From contig NZ_JAHWFK010000005.1 in the NCBI RefSeq assembly GCF_019710575.1, forward strand, positions 62,001 through 126,000: a stretch of DNA of 64,000 nucleotides. The letters are read 5' to 3'. Shown here in pieces: positions 1-8,687 of the stretch (position 1 is its first letter; every line of letters begins with the position of its first letter). The position numbers were made by a program, and so were the translations under genes. The notes below the pieces were generated by a model. That model did not search any database. It was not told the DNA's origin and saw only the letters and a list, made by a program, of their open reading frames with translations. The DNA is from Paractinoplanes polyasparticus (lineage in GTDB: Bacteria; Actinomycetota; Actinomycetes; Mycobacteriales; Micromonosporaceae).

Positions 1-1
1 C

Positions 2-973
2 CGCATCAGCGCCGACAACCTGCACTCGCGGCTGGCCGTGACCGGCCCGGCCGACGAGGTCAAGGACCTGGCCGACACCATCGACGACCTGCTGGGCCGC
101 TTGGAGGAGTCGTTCGCGGCCCAGCGCCGCTTCGTGGCCGACGCCTCCCACGAGCTGCGCACGCCCCTGGCCACGATGCGCGCCGCGGTCGACGTGGCCT
201 CGGCCAAGCCGGCGCCGCCACCCGAGGTGGTGCGGCTGAGCGGCCGCGTACGCACCGAACTCGACCAGTTGGAGCGGCTGCTCGAGGGCCTGCTGGTGCT
301 GGCCCGCACCCAGCACGGTGCCCTCGACGGCCGCACGCCGATGGCGGTGCGCTCGCTGATCCCACCCGGGACGCCGGTCGAGGGCGACGACTTCCTCACC
401 GTCGGCAACCCGGTGCTGCTGGCCCGGATGGTCTCCAACGTGGTCGACAACGCCACCCGCCACAGCCGTCCCGGCGGCTGGATGCGGGTGACCCTCTCCC
501 CCGGCGCGCTGCTCATCGAGAACGACGGCCCGCTCCTCGACCCCGGCGAGGTGGCAACGCTGGGCCGCCCGTTCCGACGCCTCGGAGTGTCCCGCACCGG
601 CGGTGCCGGGACAGGGCTCGGCCTGGCGATAGCCTCCGCGGTGGCGTCGGCGCACGGCGGCTCCCTGAGCTTGCAGCCCCGCCCGACCGGCGGGCTCCGG
701 GTGGAGATCCGCCTGCCGCCCAGCAGCCAGCCACCAAAGAACGGCAGCCCATCACCCCAACGGAACAGCAGATCCCCGGCCGGCGCGGCGGAACAGCAAG
801 ACAGCGGCCCGCGCACCCAACACGACAGCAAATCCCCAGCCGACGCGACGGAACAGCAGCACAGCGGACCACGCGCCCAACAGGACAGCAGATCCCCGGC
901 CGGCGCTACGGAACAGCAGCACAGCGGACCGCTGGACGCGAAAGCGGATGGTGAGCGGGAGGCTGACCGGTGA
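2..973 (+). CDS. Sensor histidine kinase, C-terminal part (5' end outside window)
   Basis: The reading frame is open to the window edge, so the N-terminal sensor and membrane part is missing. The visible part begins inside a HAMP-like linker. It has the phosphoacceptor H-box (DASHELRTPLA, nt 142-174), an N-box (NVVDNATRHS) and a G-box (GTGLGLAIA) of the HATPase domain. It would autophosphorylate on His and pass phosphate to the response regulator encoded next, whose GTG start overlaps its stop by 4 bp. The last ~70 residues are not part of the kinase fold: they are a Gln/Ser/Pro-rich tail made of a 20-residue unit repeated in tandem. The family assignment is certain; the signal sensed is unknown. 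Confidence 0.93.
   Translation, partial: RISADNLHSRLAVTGPADEVKDLADTIDDLLGRLEESFAAQRRFVADASHELRTPLATMRAAVDVASAKPAPPPEVVRLSGRVRTELDQLERLLEGLLVLARTQHGALDGRTPMAVRSLIPPGTPVEGDDFLTVGNPVLLARMVSNVVDNATRHSRPGGWMRVTLSPGALLIENDGPLLDPGEVATLGRPFRRLGVSRTGGAGTGLGLAIASAVASAHGGSLSLQPRPTGGLRVEIRLPPSSQPPKNGSPSPQRNSRSPAGAAEQQDSGPRTQHDSKSPADATEQQHSGPRAQQDSRSPAGATEQQHSGPLDAKADGEREADR
771..930 (+). repeat. In-frame 60-bp tandem repeat in the kinase tail
   Basis: Two full copies (771-830, 831-890) and a partial third (891-~930) of a 60-bp unit encode repeats of the type SPAGATEQQHSGPR..QDS. Copies differ at a few bases, mostly conservative. The period is a multiple of three, so copy-number change would keep the frame open. 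Confidence 0.85.
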
Positions 974-1635
974 GGGTGCTGGTGGTGGAGGACGCGGTCG
1001 CCCTCGCCGAAGTGGTGGCCGAAGGGCTGCGGGACCAGGGGATGGCGGTCGACGTGGCGCTCGACGGCCTGACCGCCGCGGCGAAGCTCGACGTCAACGC
1101 GTACGACGTGGTCGTTCTGGACCGTGACCTGCCCGGCCTGAGCGGCGACACACTCTGCGAGATGATCACCAGGCGGTCCGAGCGGGCGATGGTGCTCATG
1201 CTGACCGCCGCCGGCTCGGCCGACGACCGCGTGCGCGGTCTGACGCTCGGCGCCGACGATTATCTCGCCAAGCCCTTCCACTTTCCCGAGCTGGTGCTGC
1301 GCGTGCGCTCCCTGGCCCGCCGCCGCCCCGCCGCGACACCCCGCACGCTCATCGTCGGCGACCTCGAGCTCGACCCCATCCGCCGCACCGCCACCCGTCG
1401 CGGCGCGGGCTTGAACCTGTCGGTGAAGGAGTTCGCCGTGCTCGAGGCGCTGATGCGGGCCGCGCCCGGCTACCTGAGCAGCGAGGCCCTGCTGGAGCAG
1501 GTCTGGGACGAGAACGCCGACCCGTTCACCAACACGGTCACCGTGACCGTCGGACGCCTGCGCCGCAAACTGGGCGACCCCGCAGCCATCGTCACCCTGC
1601 CCAGCGTCGGCTACCGCATCGACGGGCGGCACTGA
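970..1635 (+). CDS. OmpR/PhoB-family response regulator
   Basis: A 221-residue two-domain regulator. The receiver domain (about 1-115) has the acidic pair after VLVVED, the phosphoacceptor Asp in VVLDRDLPG, and the conserved Lys in DDYLAKPF. A winged-helix Trans_reg_C domain (about 130-218) ends in the typical VGRLRRKLGD and GYRID motifs. The GTG start at 970 overlaps the kinase stop (GTGA), indicating translational coupling with its partner kinase. Target genes cannot be deduced from the sequence. Confidence 0.95.
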   Translation: MRVLVVEDAVALAEVVAEGLRDQGMAVDVALDGLTAAAKLDVNAYDVVVLDRDLPGLSGDTLCEMITRRSERAMVLMLTAAGSADDRVRGLTLGADDYLAKPFHFPELVLRVRSLARRRPAATPRTLIVGDLELDPIRRTATRRGAGLNLSVKEFAVLEALMRAAPGYLSSEALLEQVWDENADPFTNTVTVTVGRLRRKLGDPAAIVTLPSVGYRIDGRH

Positions 1636-1679
1636 CACCGGCGTCCGCCATCCGCATTACATCGATGTTTCCGAATGGT

Positions 1680-1693
1680 TGACAACGCTGTCA
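1680..1693. promoter_or_regulatory. Palindrome TGACA-N4-TGTCA upstream of the mannanase
   Basis: TGACAACGCTGTCA has perfect 5-bp arms around a 4-bp centre and lies 15 bp upstream of the CebR-type box. Its form is typical of LacI-family operators. The binding protein is unknown. Confidence 0.5.
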
Positions 1694-1707
1694 GCGGTCA
1701 CGCAATC

Positions 1708-1721
1708 TGGGAGCGCTCCCA
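1708..1721. promoter_or_regulatory. CebR/CelR-type operator
   Basis: The sequence is exactly TGGGAGCGCTCCCA, the 14-bp palindrome bound by the cello-oligosaccharide-responsive LacI-family repressors CebR (Streptomyces) and CelR (Thermobifida). It ends 24 bp before the mannanase ATG, a position that would block transcription. Confidence 0.85.
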
Positions 1722-1745
1722 AACCATCGGACCAGAGGTGATCTC

Positions 1746-3116
1746 ATGAGCAAGCGAAGAAGTTGGCTGGGTGGGCTGGCCGCTGCGGTTGTCGTGGCCG
1801 GGCTGGCGCTGGCCGCCACCGGCCAGCCCGCGGCCGCGGCGACCGGGATCAAGGTCAGCGGCACACAGATCCTCGAAGGCAACGGCAATCCGTTCGTCAT
1901 GCGCGGGGTCAACCACGCGCACACCTGGTACGCCGATCGGTTCTCGTCGCTGGCTGACATCAAGGCGATGGGTGCCAACACCGTTCGCGTCGTGCTCAGC
2001 ACCGGGGACCGATGGACCAGGAACGACGCCGCCGACGTCAGCCGGGTGATCGCCGAGTGCAAGCGGTTGCGGCTGATCTGCGTACTCGAAGCCCATGACA
2101 CCACCGGGTACGGCGAGGACGCGGCGGCCACCACTCTCGCGCGGGCGGCCGACTACTGGATCAGCATCAAGAGCGCGCTGGACGGGCAGGAGAACTACGT
2201 CGTCCTGAACATCGGCAACGAGCCCTACGGCAACACCAACGCCAGCGGCTGGATCGCCGACACCAAGAGCGCCATCAGCCGGCTGCGGGCGGCCGGCTTC
2301 GCGCACGCGCTGATGGTGGACGCGCCCAACTGGGGGCAGGACTGGCAGTTCATCATGCGCGACAACGCCGCCTCCGTGCTCGCGTCCGACCCCCAGCGCA
2401 ACACGATCTTCAGCATCCACATGTACGGGGTCTTCGACACCGCGGCCGAGATCACCGACTACATCGGACGGTTCCAGAGCGCGGGGCTGCCGCTCGTGGT
2501 CGGCGAGTTCGGCCACAACCACTCCGACGGCAACCCGGACGAGGACGCCATCCTGGCCACCGCCCAGGCCCGCGGCATCGGCTATCTCGGCTGGTCGTGG
2601 AGCGGGAACGGCGGCGGCGTCGAATACCTCGACATGGTGACCGGGTTCAACCCGGCCGCGCTGACCTCGTGGGGCACCCGGCTCTTCAACGGCGCGAACG
2701 GCATCAAGGCCACCGCCCGCGAGGCCACCATCTACGGCGGGACGACCCCGACCACCCCGCCGACCACGCCACCCACCACGCCGCCGACGACACCGCCCAC
2801 CACCCCTCCCCCGACGGGCGGCTGTACGGCCACGTACGCGGTGACCGGCTCGTGGGGCAGCGGCTTCCAGGGCGCGGTGACAGTCACCGCGGGCGCGGCC
2901 GCGATCCGCGGCTGGACCGTCACCTGGACGTGGCCGAGCGGCCAGCAGTTCAGCAACACCTGGAACGCGACGGTCACCACCGCGGGCAGCGCTGTTACTG
3001 CGCGGAACATGTCGTACAACGGCAGCCTCGCGGCCGGCGCCGCCGCCTCGTGGGGATTCACCGCCTCCACCACCGGGACCAACACCGCCCCGGCCGTCAG
3101 CTGCGCCGCCGCCTGA
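1746..3116 (+). CDS. Secreted GH5 endo-beta-mannanase with C-terminal CBM2
   Basis: 456 residues. A Sec signal peptide (about 1-35, twin Arg start MSKRRSW, hydrophobic core, cleavage near AAA-TG) is followed by a GH5 (GH5_8-like) catalytic domain at about 36-325. The acid/base is Glu159 in NIGNEP and the nucleophile Glu254 in VVGEFGH. A Thr-Pro linker (TTPP repeats, about 331-358) leads to a CBM2 cellulose-binding module (about 359-456) with paired cysteines and conserved Trp residues. The enzyme would cleave internal beta-1,4-mannan linkages outside the cell, anchored on plant cell wall. The start is supported by a GAGGTG ribosome site. A CebR-type box just upstream suggests induction by cello-oligosaccharides. 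A cellulase of GH5 is the alternative, but the sequence reads best as a mannanase. Confidence 0.88.
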   Translation: MSKRRSWLGGLAAAVVVAGLALAATGQPAAAATGIKVSGTQILEGNGNPFVMRGVNHAHTWYADRFSSLADIKAMGANTVRVVLSTGDRWTRNDAADVSRVIAECKRLRLICVLEAHDTTGYGEDAAATTLARAADYWISIKSALDGQENYVVLNIGNEPYGNTNASGWIADTKSAISRLRAAGFAHALMVDAPNWGQDWQFIMRDNAASVLASDPQRNTIFSIHMYGVFDTAAEITDYIGRFQSAGLPLVVGEFGHNHSDGNPDEDAILATAQARGIGYLGWSWSGNGGGVEYLDMVTGFNPAALTSWGTRLFNGANGIKATAREATIYGGTTPTTPPTTPPTTPPTTPPTTPPPTGGCTATYAVTGSWGSGFQGAVTVTAGAAAIRGWTVTWTWPSGQQFSNTWNATVTTAGSAVTARNMSYNGSLAAGAAASWGFTASTTGTNTAPAVSCAAA

Positions 3117-3122
3117 CCGTTG

Positions 3123-3164
3123 GCGCCGGGCTCCCGGGTACGCATGAAAATGGGAGCCCGGCGC
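3123..3164 (+). terminator. Hairpin terminator after the mannanase gene
   Basis: A perfect 13-bp stem (GCGCCGGGCTCCC / GGGAGCCCGGCGC) with a 16-nt loop lies 6 bp after the stop codon. There is no long T-run, as is usual in actinomycetes. Confidence 0.85.
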
Positions 3165-3206
3165 ACATGCGCACCAGCTCCCACTTAAAGTTATAGCGGA
3201 GTGCCC

Positions 3207-3221
3207 GTCTTGCGGCAAGAC
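3207..3221 (+). promoter_or_regulatory. Rifamycin-associated element (RAE)-like inverted repeat
   Basis: GTCTTGCGGCAAGAC is a perfect 7-1-7 inverted repeat followed by CCCC. It carries the CTTGCGGCAAG core of the RAE described upstream of actinobacterial rifamycin-inactivation genes. It lies 48 bp before the ATG of the phosphotransferase gene and so argues against any start codon further upstream. Confidence 0.82.
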
Positions 3222-3269
3222 CCCCGGTTTCGCGCACAATCTCCCCGAAGCCGAGGGGGAAGACGAACC

Positions 3270-5810
3270 ATGACCAGCTACATCCTTGATCTGACCGAGA
3301 TCCGCCCGACCGACGTCGCGCTCGCCGGCGGCAAGGGCGCCAATCTGGGGGAACTGACGCGGATCGACGGTGTCCGGGTGCCGCCCGGGTTCTGCGTGAC
3401 GACCGAGGCCTTCGAGCGGGTCGTCGCGGACACACCGTCGGTCGGCGCCCTGCTCGACACATTGAGCCAGCAGATCGATGACCAGCAAGCGATCCAGGCC
3501 GTCGGCGCCGGACTCCGCGACGCCGTGCGGGCCGCCGTCCTGCCCGACGGGTTGGCCGCGGCCGTCATGCGACGGCTGGACGAGCGGTCCACGTACGCCG
3601 TCCGGTCCAGCGCGACCGCGGAGGACCTGCCCACGGCCTCGTTCGCCGGCCAGCACGACACGTACCTCAATGTGCCCGGCCCGGACGTGCTCGATCACCT
3701 CCGGCGGTGCTGGGCCTCGCTGTTCACCGACCGGGCCATCAGCTATCGCCGGCACAACAGCGTCGACCACCGCCGGGTCCGGATGGCCGTCGTCGTGCAG
3801 CGCCTGGTGAACCCGCGGGCGTCCGGCATCCTGTTCACGGCCGACCCGGTCACCTCCGACCGTACGGTCAGCTCGGTCGACGCCGGGTTCGGTGTCGGTG
3901 AGGCGCTGGTGTCGGGCCTGGTGAACCCGGACGTCTACCGGGTCCGCGACGACACGATCGTGGCACGCACGGTCGCCGCCAAGCGCATCGCGATGCATGC
4001 CGTGGCGGGTGGCGGAATCGAGGAACGGGCGGTCGAGCCGGAGCGCCAGGAGCAGGCCGCTCTGACCGATGGTGAGGTTCTTGACCTCGTACGGCTGGGA
4101 AGGCGCATCGAAGCTCACTTCGGCCGCCCCCAGGACATCGAGTGGTGCTGGGACGACGACGGGTTCGCGATCGTGCAGAGCCGCCCGATCACCACCCTGT
4201 TTCCCGTTCCCGGGACCGGCGACGACGAGAACCACGTGTACGTCTCGGTCGGCCATCAGCAGATGATGACCGACCCGATGAAGCCGCTCGGGCTGTCGTT
4301 CTGGCAGATGACCACGCCGCGGCCGATGGCCGTGGCCGGCGGCCGGCTGTTCGTGGACGTCACCGAAATCCTGGCCCGGCCCTCGAGCCGGGACAACCTG
4401 ATCAATGCCCTGGGCACGTCGGATCCGCTGATCGGCGGCGCCCTGCGCAGCATCGTCGCCCGCGAGGGCTTCCTGCCGGACCGCCCGGACGAGGGCAAGG
4501 CGGCCTGGGTGCCGCCCGGCAGCGGGGCCGAGACGATCGCGACCGATCCGGCCGTCGTCACCGAGCTGATCGAGCTGGCCGAGCAGTCGCTGGCGGTCCT
4601 CAAGCGCGACATCAGCCCCCTCGAAGGGGCGGCGCTGCTCGACTTCATCCGGGCCGACCTGCCGATCCTGCGCAAGACGCTGCAGGAGCCGCGCAGCATG
4701 CAGGTGATCATGGCCGGCATGGCCGCGGCCACGTGGCTGAACGAGCACATGCGGGAGTGGCTCGGCGAAACGAACGCGGCCGACACGCTCACCCAGTCCG
4801 TGCCCCACAACATCACCTCGGAGATGGGGCTGGCGCTGCTGGACGTCGCGGACGCCGTTCGCCCGTACCCCGAGGCCGTGGCCCTTCTGGAACGCGTTGA
4901 GGGCGACGACTTCCTCGACGAGTTGCCCGCCCCGGCCCGGGACGCCGTCCGGGGTTTCCTCGACGTGTACGGCATGCGCTGCGCCGGCGAGATCGACATC
5001 ACCCGGCCCCGGTGGAGTGAGCGCCCGTCGACCCTGGTGCCGCTGATCCTGGGCAACGTCCGGAACTTCGAGCCCGGCGCTCACGAGCGGCTCTTCGCGC
5101 AGGGCCGTCGTCAGGCGCTCGACAAGGAGCGGGAACTCCTGGCGCGCCTGGATGAGAAACAAGCCGAAGAGACCAAACGGATGATCGACCGCGTACGAAC
5201 CTTCAGCGGCTACCGGGAGTACCCGAAGTACCACATGATCGCCCGCTACTTCGTCTACAAGCAGGCCCTGCTGGCCGAGGCCGATCGGCTGGTGGCGGCG
5301 GGCGTGCTCGCCGACCGGGAGGACATCTTCCACCTGAGCTTCGACGAACTGTCCGACGTGGACAGCGCGAAGCCTCTGATCGGCGAGCGCAAGCAGGCGT
5401 ACGAGTCCTATCTGGCCCTCACGCCGCCGCGGGTCTTCACGTCGGACGGCGAGGTCGTCACCGGCGCGTACGGCCGTGACGACCTGCCTCCGGGCGCGCT
5501 GGCCGGACTGGGAGTCTCGGCCGGCGCCGTCGAGGGGCGGGCGCGCGTCGTCCGGGACATGGCCGAGGCCGACCTGGGACCCGGCGACATCCTGGTCACC
5601 GCGTACACCGATCCCAGCTGGACCCCGGTGTTCGTCACGATCGCGGGACTGGTGACCGAGGTCGGCGGCCTGATGACCCACGGCGCGGTGATCGCCCGCG
5701 AGTACGGCCTGCCCGCCGTCGTCGGCGTCGAGCAGGCCACCCGGCTGATCGCGGACGGGCAGCGGATCCGGGTGCACGGCACCGGCGGATTCGTCGAGAT
5801 TCTGCGCTAG
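3270..5810 (+). CDS. rph: Rifampicin phosphotransferase (PEP-synthase-like)
   Basis: 846 residues, the usual RPH size. It has an N-terminal ATP-grasp domain (about 1-320, with GGKGANLGEL near the start and QDIEWCWDDDGF at the end), a central rifamycin-binding domain (about 330-760), and a C-terminal swivelling phosphohistidine domain with the catalytic His804 in GGLMTHGAVIAREYGLPAVV. Family members move the beta-phosphate of ATP onto the ansa hydroxyl of rifamycins, inactivating them. The ATG at 3270 is preceded by a GAGGGGGAAG ribosome site. The RAE-like repeat upstream strongly supports rifamycin resistance rather than PEP synthase. The gene is followed after only 15 bp by a truncated protease remnant. 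Confidence 0.9.
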   Translation: MTSYILDLTEIRPTDVALAGGKGANLGELTRIDGVRVPPGFCVTTEAFERVVADTPSVGALLDTLSQQIDDQQAIQAVGAGLRDAVRAAVLPDGLAAAVMRRLDERSTYAVRSSATAEDLPTASFAGQHDTYLNVPGPDVLDHLRRCWASLFTDRAISYRRHNSVDHRRVRMAVVVQRLVNPRASGILFTADPVTSDRTVSSVDAGFGVGEALVSGLVNPDVYRVRDDTIVARTVAAKRIAMHAVAGGGIEERAVEPERQEQAALTDGEVLDLVRLGRRIEAHFGRPQDIEWCWDDDGFAIVQSRPITTLFPVPGTGDDENHVYVSVGHQQMMTDPMKPLGLSFWQMTTPRPMAVAGGRLFVDVTEILARPSSRDNLINALGTSDPLIGGALRSIVAREGFLPDRPDEGKAAWVPPGSGAETIATDPAVVTELIELAEQSLAVLKRDISPLEGAALLDFIRADLPILRKTLQEPRSMQVIMAGMAAATWLNEHMREWLGETNAADTLTQSVPHNITSEMGLALLDVADAVRPYPEAVALLERVEGDDFLDELPAPARDAVRGFLDVYGMRCAGEIDITRPRWSERPSTLVPLILGNVRNFEPGAHERLFAQGRRQALDKERELLARLDEKQAEETKRMIDRVRTFSGYREYPKYHMIARYFVYKQALLAEADRLVAAGVLADREDIFHLSFDELSDVDSAKPLIGERKQAYESYLALTPPRVFTSDGEVVTGAYGRDDLPPGALAGLGVSAGAVEGRARVVRDMAEADLGPGDILVTAYTDPSWTPVFVTIAGLVTEVGGLMTHGAVIAREYGLPAVVGVEQATRLIADGQRIRVHGTGGFVEILR

Positions 5811-5825
5811 ACGAGGGTTTTCCCC

Positions 5826-6663
5826 ATTACGTACACGTACGCGGCCTACGACCGCACCTACAAGGGCCTCCCGGTCAAGGGCGGCGACTTCGTGGTGGTC
5901 ACCGACGACGCCGGGCAGACCCGGTACACGTCGGTCGCGCAGAGCAGCCCGAGCGCCGAGGGCATCAGCCGCCTGACCGTCGACGTGGACGCGGCGACCG
6001 GCGCCGTGCTGGCCACCCAGGAGCACGTCACCGGGGACCCGGCACGGGCGCCGGCTGGATCAACGGCTCGGTCCCGCTCAACACCACCCAGTCCGGCACC
6101 ACCTATTCGCTCAAGGACCCGGCGGTCACGAACTTGAGCTGTCAGGACGCCTCGACCCGGGCGACGTTCAGCAGTTCCGACAACGTGTGGGGCAACGGGA
6201 ACGGCACCAGCAAGGAGACGGGCTGCGTGGACGCGCTCTACGTCGCCCAGAAGCAGCACGCGATGCTCTCGTCGTGGCTGGGCCGCAACGGCGCCAACGG
6301 CAGCGGCGGCGCCTGGCCGATCCGCGTCGGGCTCAACCAGCAGAGCGCGTACTACGACGGCACGCAGGTGCAGATCGGCAAGAACACCGCCGGACGCTGG
6401 ATCTCGTCGCTCGACGTGGTCGGCCACGAACTCGGCCACGGCATCGACGACCGGACCCCGGGCGGCATCTCGAAGGGGCGGCATGAAGATCATGTACAAC
6501 GCGATGCTGCTGAAGACCTCCAGCTCCTCGTACGCGAAGTACCGGGTGCGGACGCTGCAGGCGGCCAAGAACCTGACCCGGGCAGCTGCACCCAGTTCAA
6601 CGCGGTCAAGGCCGCCCGGAACACGGTCAGCCTGCCGGCTCAGTCCGGCGAGCCCACCTGCTA
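5826..6663 (+). pseudogene. Decayed M4 (thermolysin-family) metalloprotease
   Basis: Pieces of one M4 protease lie in order but in different frames. An FTP-propeptide fragment (from ITYTYAAYDRTYKGLPVKGGD, frame 3) runs until a frameshift near 6,035-6,045. A second piece (frame 2) follows, with WINGSVPLNTT and the zinc motif HELGH (in VGHELGHGID). An abrupt loss comes after TPGGISKG near 6,477, and the C-terminal piece KIMYNAMLLKT (frame 3) then shifts back to GSCTQFNAVKAA (frame 2). The signal peptide, the first part of the propeptide and the segment with the third zinc ligand (ExxxD) are gone. It cannot make an active enzyme. An intact relative lies at 32,756-35,107. Confidence 0.9.
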
Positions 6664-6701
6664 GTCCGTCAGCCCACTGCTTCTCCCGCTCCAAGACCGG
6701 C

Positions 6702-6735
6702 CCGGGCCGGCGCGTCCCCCGACGCGCCGGCCCGG
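6702..6735. terminator. Bidirectional hairpin terminator between convergent genes
   Basis: A perfect 15-bp stem (CCGGGCCGGCGCGTC / GACGCGCCGGCCCGG) with a CCCC loop sits between the protease remnant and the convergent methyltransferase gene. Confidence 0.88.
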
Positions 6736-6743
6736 TCCCGCGT

Positions 6744-7541
6744 TCAGCCGGCGATACCGGTGGCAAGCAGATGGCAGCTGGCGGCGGCAAGGTCCCGCTC
6801 GGCGCTGTAGAGACGGGCGAGCTGCAATGCAGCGTCGAAGACCACTGAGGCCGAAGGGCCATGGCGGGCCGCCTCGGCCGCGGACCAGGCCGGGCCCTCG
6901 ACACCGTGCAGCGCCACATCGGCCAGGCCGGCCTCCGCGCACTCGGCGAGAAGCTCGGGCACCCGGTGAAAGTACGCGTGGGTGAAGCCACCGCCGACGA
7001 TGTTGTTGCCATCGCTGATCAACCGCCGCGACTCGGCGAGCATGCGATCGTCGAACCGGGCGGTGGACGCGAAGTCCACCGGCCCGGCGAACCGCGAGAT
7101 CGCCGCCACGACAACCGGACCACCCCGGCGGGTCACCCGGATCGCCTCCCGGATCGCCCGCACCCGGTCGGCCCGGTCCTGCAGGTGGTAGACCGGCCCG
7201 AGCAGCAGGGTCGCGTCCCACGCCCCGTCCAGCTCGGGCAGATCCCGGGCGTCGCCGACAGCCGCGTCGATCGCCGGTGTCCCGGCCCGCGCTTGAGCGA
7301 CATGAGCGGGTACGAGATCGATCAGCCGCACCTGATGGCCGTCCGCCATCAACTCACGGGCGTACGCGCCGGGCCCACCGCCGACATCGAGCACCCGGGC
7401 CGGCGCCGCCGGAAGCAGCTCGCGGAGCAGCTCGAGAGTGCGGGTCCGCTCCAGCCGGGCCTGCGGGCGCCCGTCCAGCCGCCCGGCCTCGGAGTACCTG
7501 TCCTCGTAGAAGGTGACGATCTCGGTCGTCGGCTCGCTCAT
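6744..7541 (-). CDS. SAM-dependent class I methyltransferase
   Basis: 265 residues from ATG at 7541, preceded by GGAGG at good spacing. An open frame continues upstream to 7814 but lacks coding character and overlaps the divergent gene. Motif I is clear (VLDVGGGPGAYARELM, about residues 50-65), followed by an acidic residue at the end of strand 2 (VRLIDLVP) and motif II (WDATLLLGPVYHL). The substrate is unknown; the overall pattern is that of small-molecule methyltransferases of the Methyltransf_11/25 type. It is transcribed away from the Rpn-type gene across a 146-bp shared promoter region. Confidence 0.88.
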   Translation of the reverse strand: MSEPTTEIVTFYEDRYSEAGRLDGRPQARLERTRTLELLRELLPAAPARVLDVGGGPGAYARELMADGHQVRLIDLVPAHVAQARAGTPAIDAAVGDARDLPELDGAWDATLLLGPVYHLQDRADRVRAIREAIRVTRRGGPVVVAAISRFAGPVDFASTARFDDRMLAESRRLISDGNNIVGGGFTHAYFHRVPELLAECAEAGLADVALHGVEGPAWSAAEAARHGPSASVVFDAALQLARLYSAERDLAAASCHLLATGIAG

Positions 7542-7687
7542 TCCGGCATCCTCCGACGCCGGGCCGCGGCGGGGCCAACGGTTTACGGTGGCGCCTTCCC
7601 TAGTCGATGCGCAACCGGTCTCTTGACTAGTAGTCATGCGCACGGCATGCTGTGCGTCGCGCCGGTGGTCGGCGCGGAGGAGGAACC

Positions 7688-8578
7688 ATGACCGACAGCG
7701 TGCCCGCCGATGTCGTCCCTCCGCCGTCGACGCCGGCCCGCGACTTCGACGGCTTGTACAAGGCGCTGCTGGAGGCCCACCCGCGCGACGCGCTGCACCT
7801 GCTGTGCGGCGCACGACTCGACGGCCGGGCTGTGGTCCTCGACGGGCCGACCGAGCAGCCGCGGCAACGCAGCCGCCAACGCGACAAGGTGTTCCTGGTG
7901 CGCCACAACAACGGCGTGCCCGCTGACATTTACCACGTCGAGGTCCAGGTCCAGCGCACCGACGACTTCCAGGAGCGGATGGTGGCCTACTGGGCGGCCC
8001 TGGCGCTCAAGTACCGCCGCGCGGATCACCGCATCCACCAAGTGGTGCTCTGGCCGCTGGGCGGAGGGTATCCGGGCCGTTTCGAGCGTGATCAGGCCCG
8101 CCTCGATTACCGGTCGGTCAGCGTTCCCGACGACCTGGACCCCGGCATGCTCCTGGCCAGCCCTCTGGCGCCACTCGCGTTGTGGTCACTGAACCCGCCC
8201 CACGACCTGGCGGAGCGGGTCGCCGATCGGATCGCCGCGACCAGCGCGCTCGAGGAACAGCTGGTCCAGATCGAGCTCGGTATGCTCGTGGGAGGGTCAC
8301 TGGCGGTCCAGGTTCTCGAAGCACTGCGAAGGAGAGGCATGAACGAGGTTCTCGAGCAAACCGAGTCGGGCCGCGAGATCGCCCGCCGAAACCGGGAGCA
8401 GGGCCTGGAGCAAGGCCTGGAGCGGGGCCACATCGACGGGATGCGCGCACTCCTGCGGGCCCGATACGGCGAGCTGGCCGACCTGGACGACCTTGCCCGG
8501 CGACTGGCCGCCAGCGACCACGACGGGAACATCGCACGCATCGTCGCCGGCGCGACCCTGGCGGAGCTGCGTGCCTGA
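7688..8578 (+). CDS. Rpn/PD-(D/E)XK nuclease-family transposase-like protein
   Basis: 296 residues from ATG at 7688 after GGAGGAGGAA. The N-terminal half resembles the Rpn/YhgA-like family of PD-(D/E)XK nucleases: an acidic residue in a beta strand, then the ExQ form of the active-site motif (YHVEVQVQRTDDFQERM, about residues 84-100). The C-terminal part is a charged helical region with Gln/Glu-rich repeats (EQGLEQGLERGH), typical of the family. Members promote recombination or DNA cleavage and are often copied many times in a genome. No terminal inverted repeats or transposon partner genes are visible, so its mobility is doubtful. Confidence 0.7.
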   Translation: MTDSVPADVVPPPSTPARDFDGLYKALLEAHPRDALHLLCGARLDGRAVVLDGPTEQPRQRSRQRDKVFLVRHNNGVPADIYHVEVQVQRTDDFQERMVAYWAALALKYRRADHRIHQVVLWPLGGGYPGRFERDQARLDYRSVSVPDDLDPGMLLASPLAPLALWSLNPPHDLAERVADRIAATSALEEQLVQIELGMLVGGSLAVQVLEALRRRGMNEVLEQTESGREIARRNREQGLEQGLERGHIDGMRALLRARYGELADLDDLARRLAASDHDGNIARIVAGATLAELRA

Positions 8579-8687
8579 GCGGGTGCCTGGGGCGCCGCCA
8601 GATCGGTGTCGGGTACAGCAGGCTGTACCGAGAAGAGGGTAGTCAGCCGGATCGATCTTGGTCGCTGGCGTGAATAGCGTTCTTGGC

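Noticed and set aside
2738..2820. CRISPR-like short repeats
   Set aside because: The periodic bases encode the Thr-Pro linker of the mannanase and have no spacers.
1698..6026. A 1,442-codon open frame on the minus strand opposite the mannanase and rph genes
   Set aside because: It is the antisense of two well-supported genes, has no domain content and low-complexity Arg/Gly-rich translation, and arises from the GC-rich third codon positions of the real genes.
7688..8578. Treating the Rpn-type gene as part of a transposon
   Set aside because: No inverted repeats, target-site duplication or second transposition gene could be found around it.
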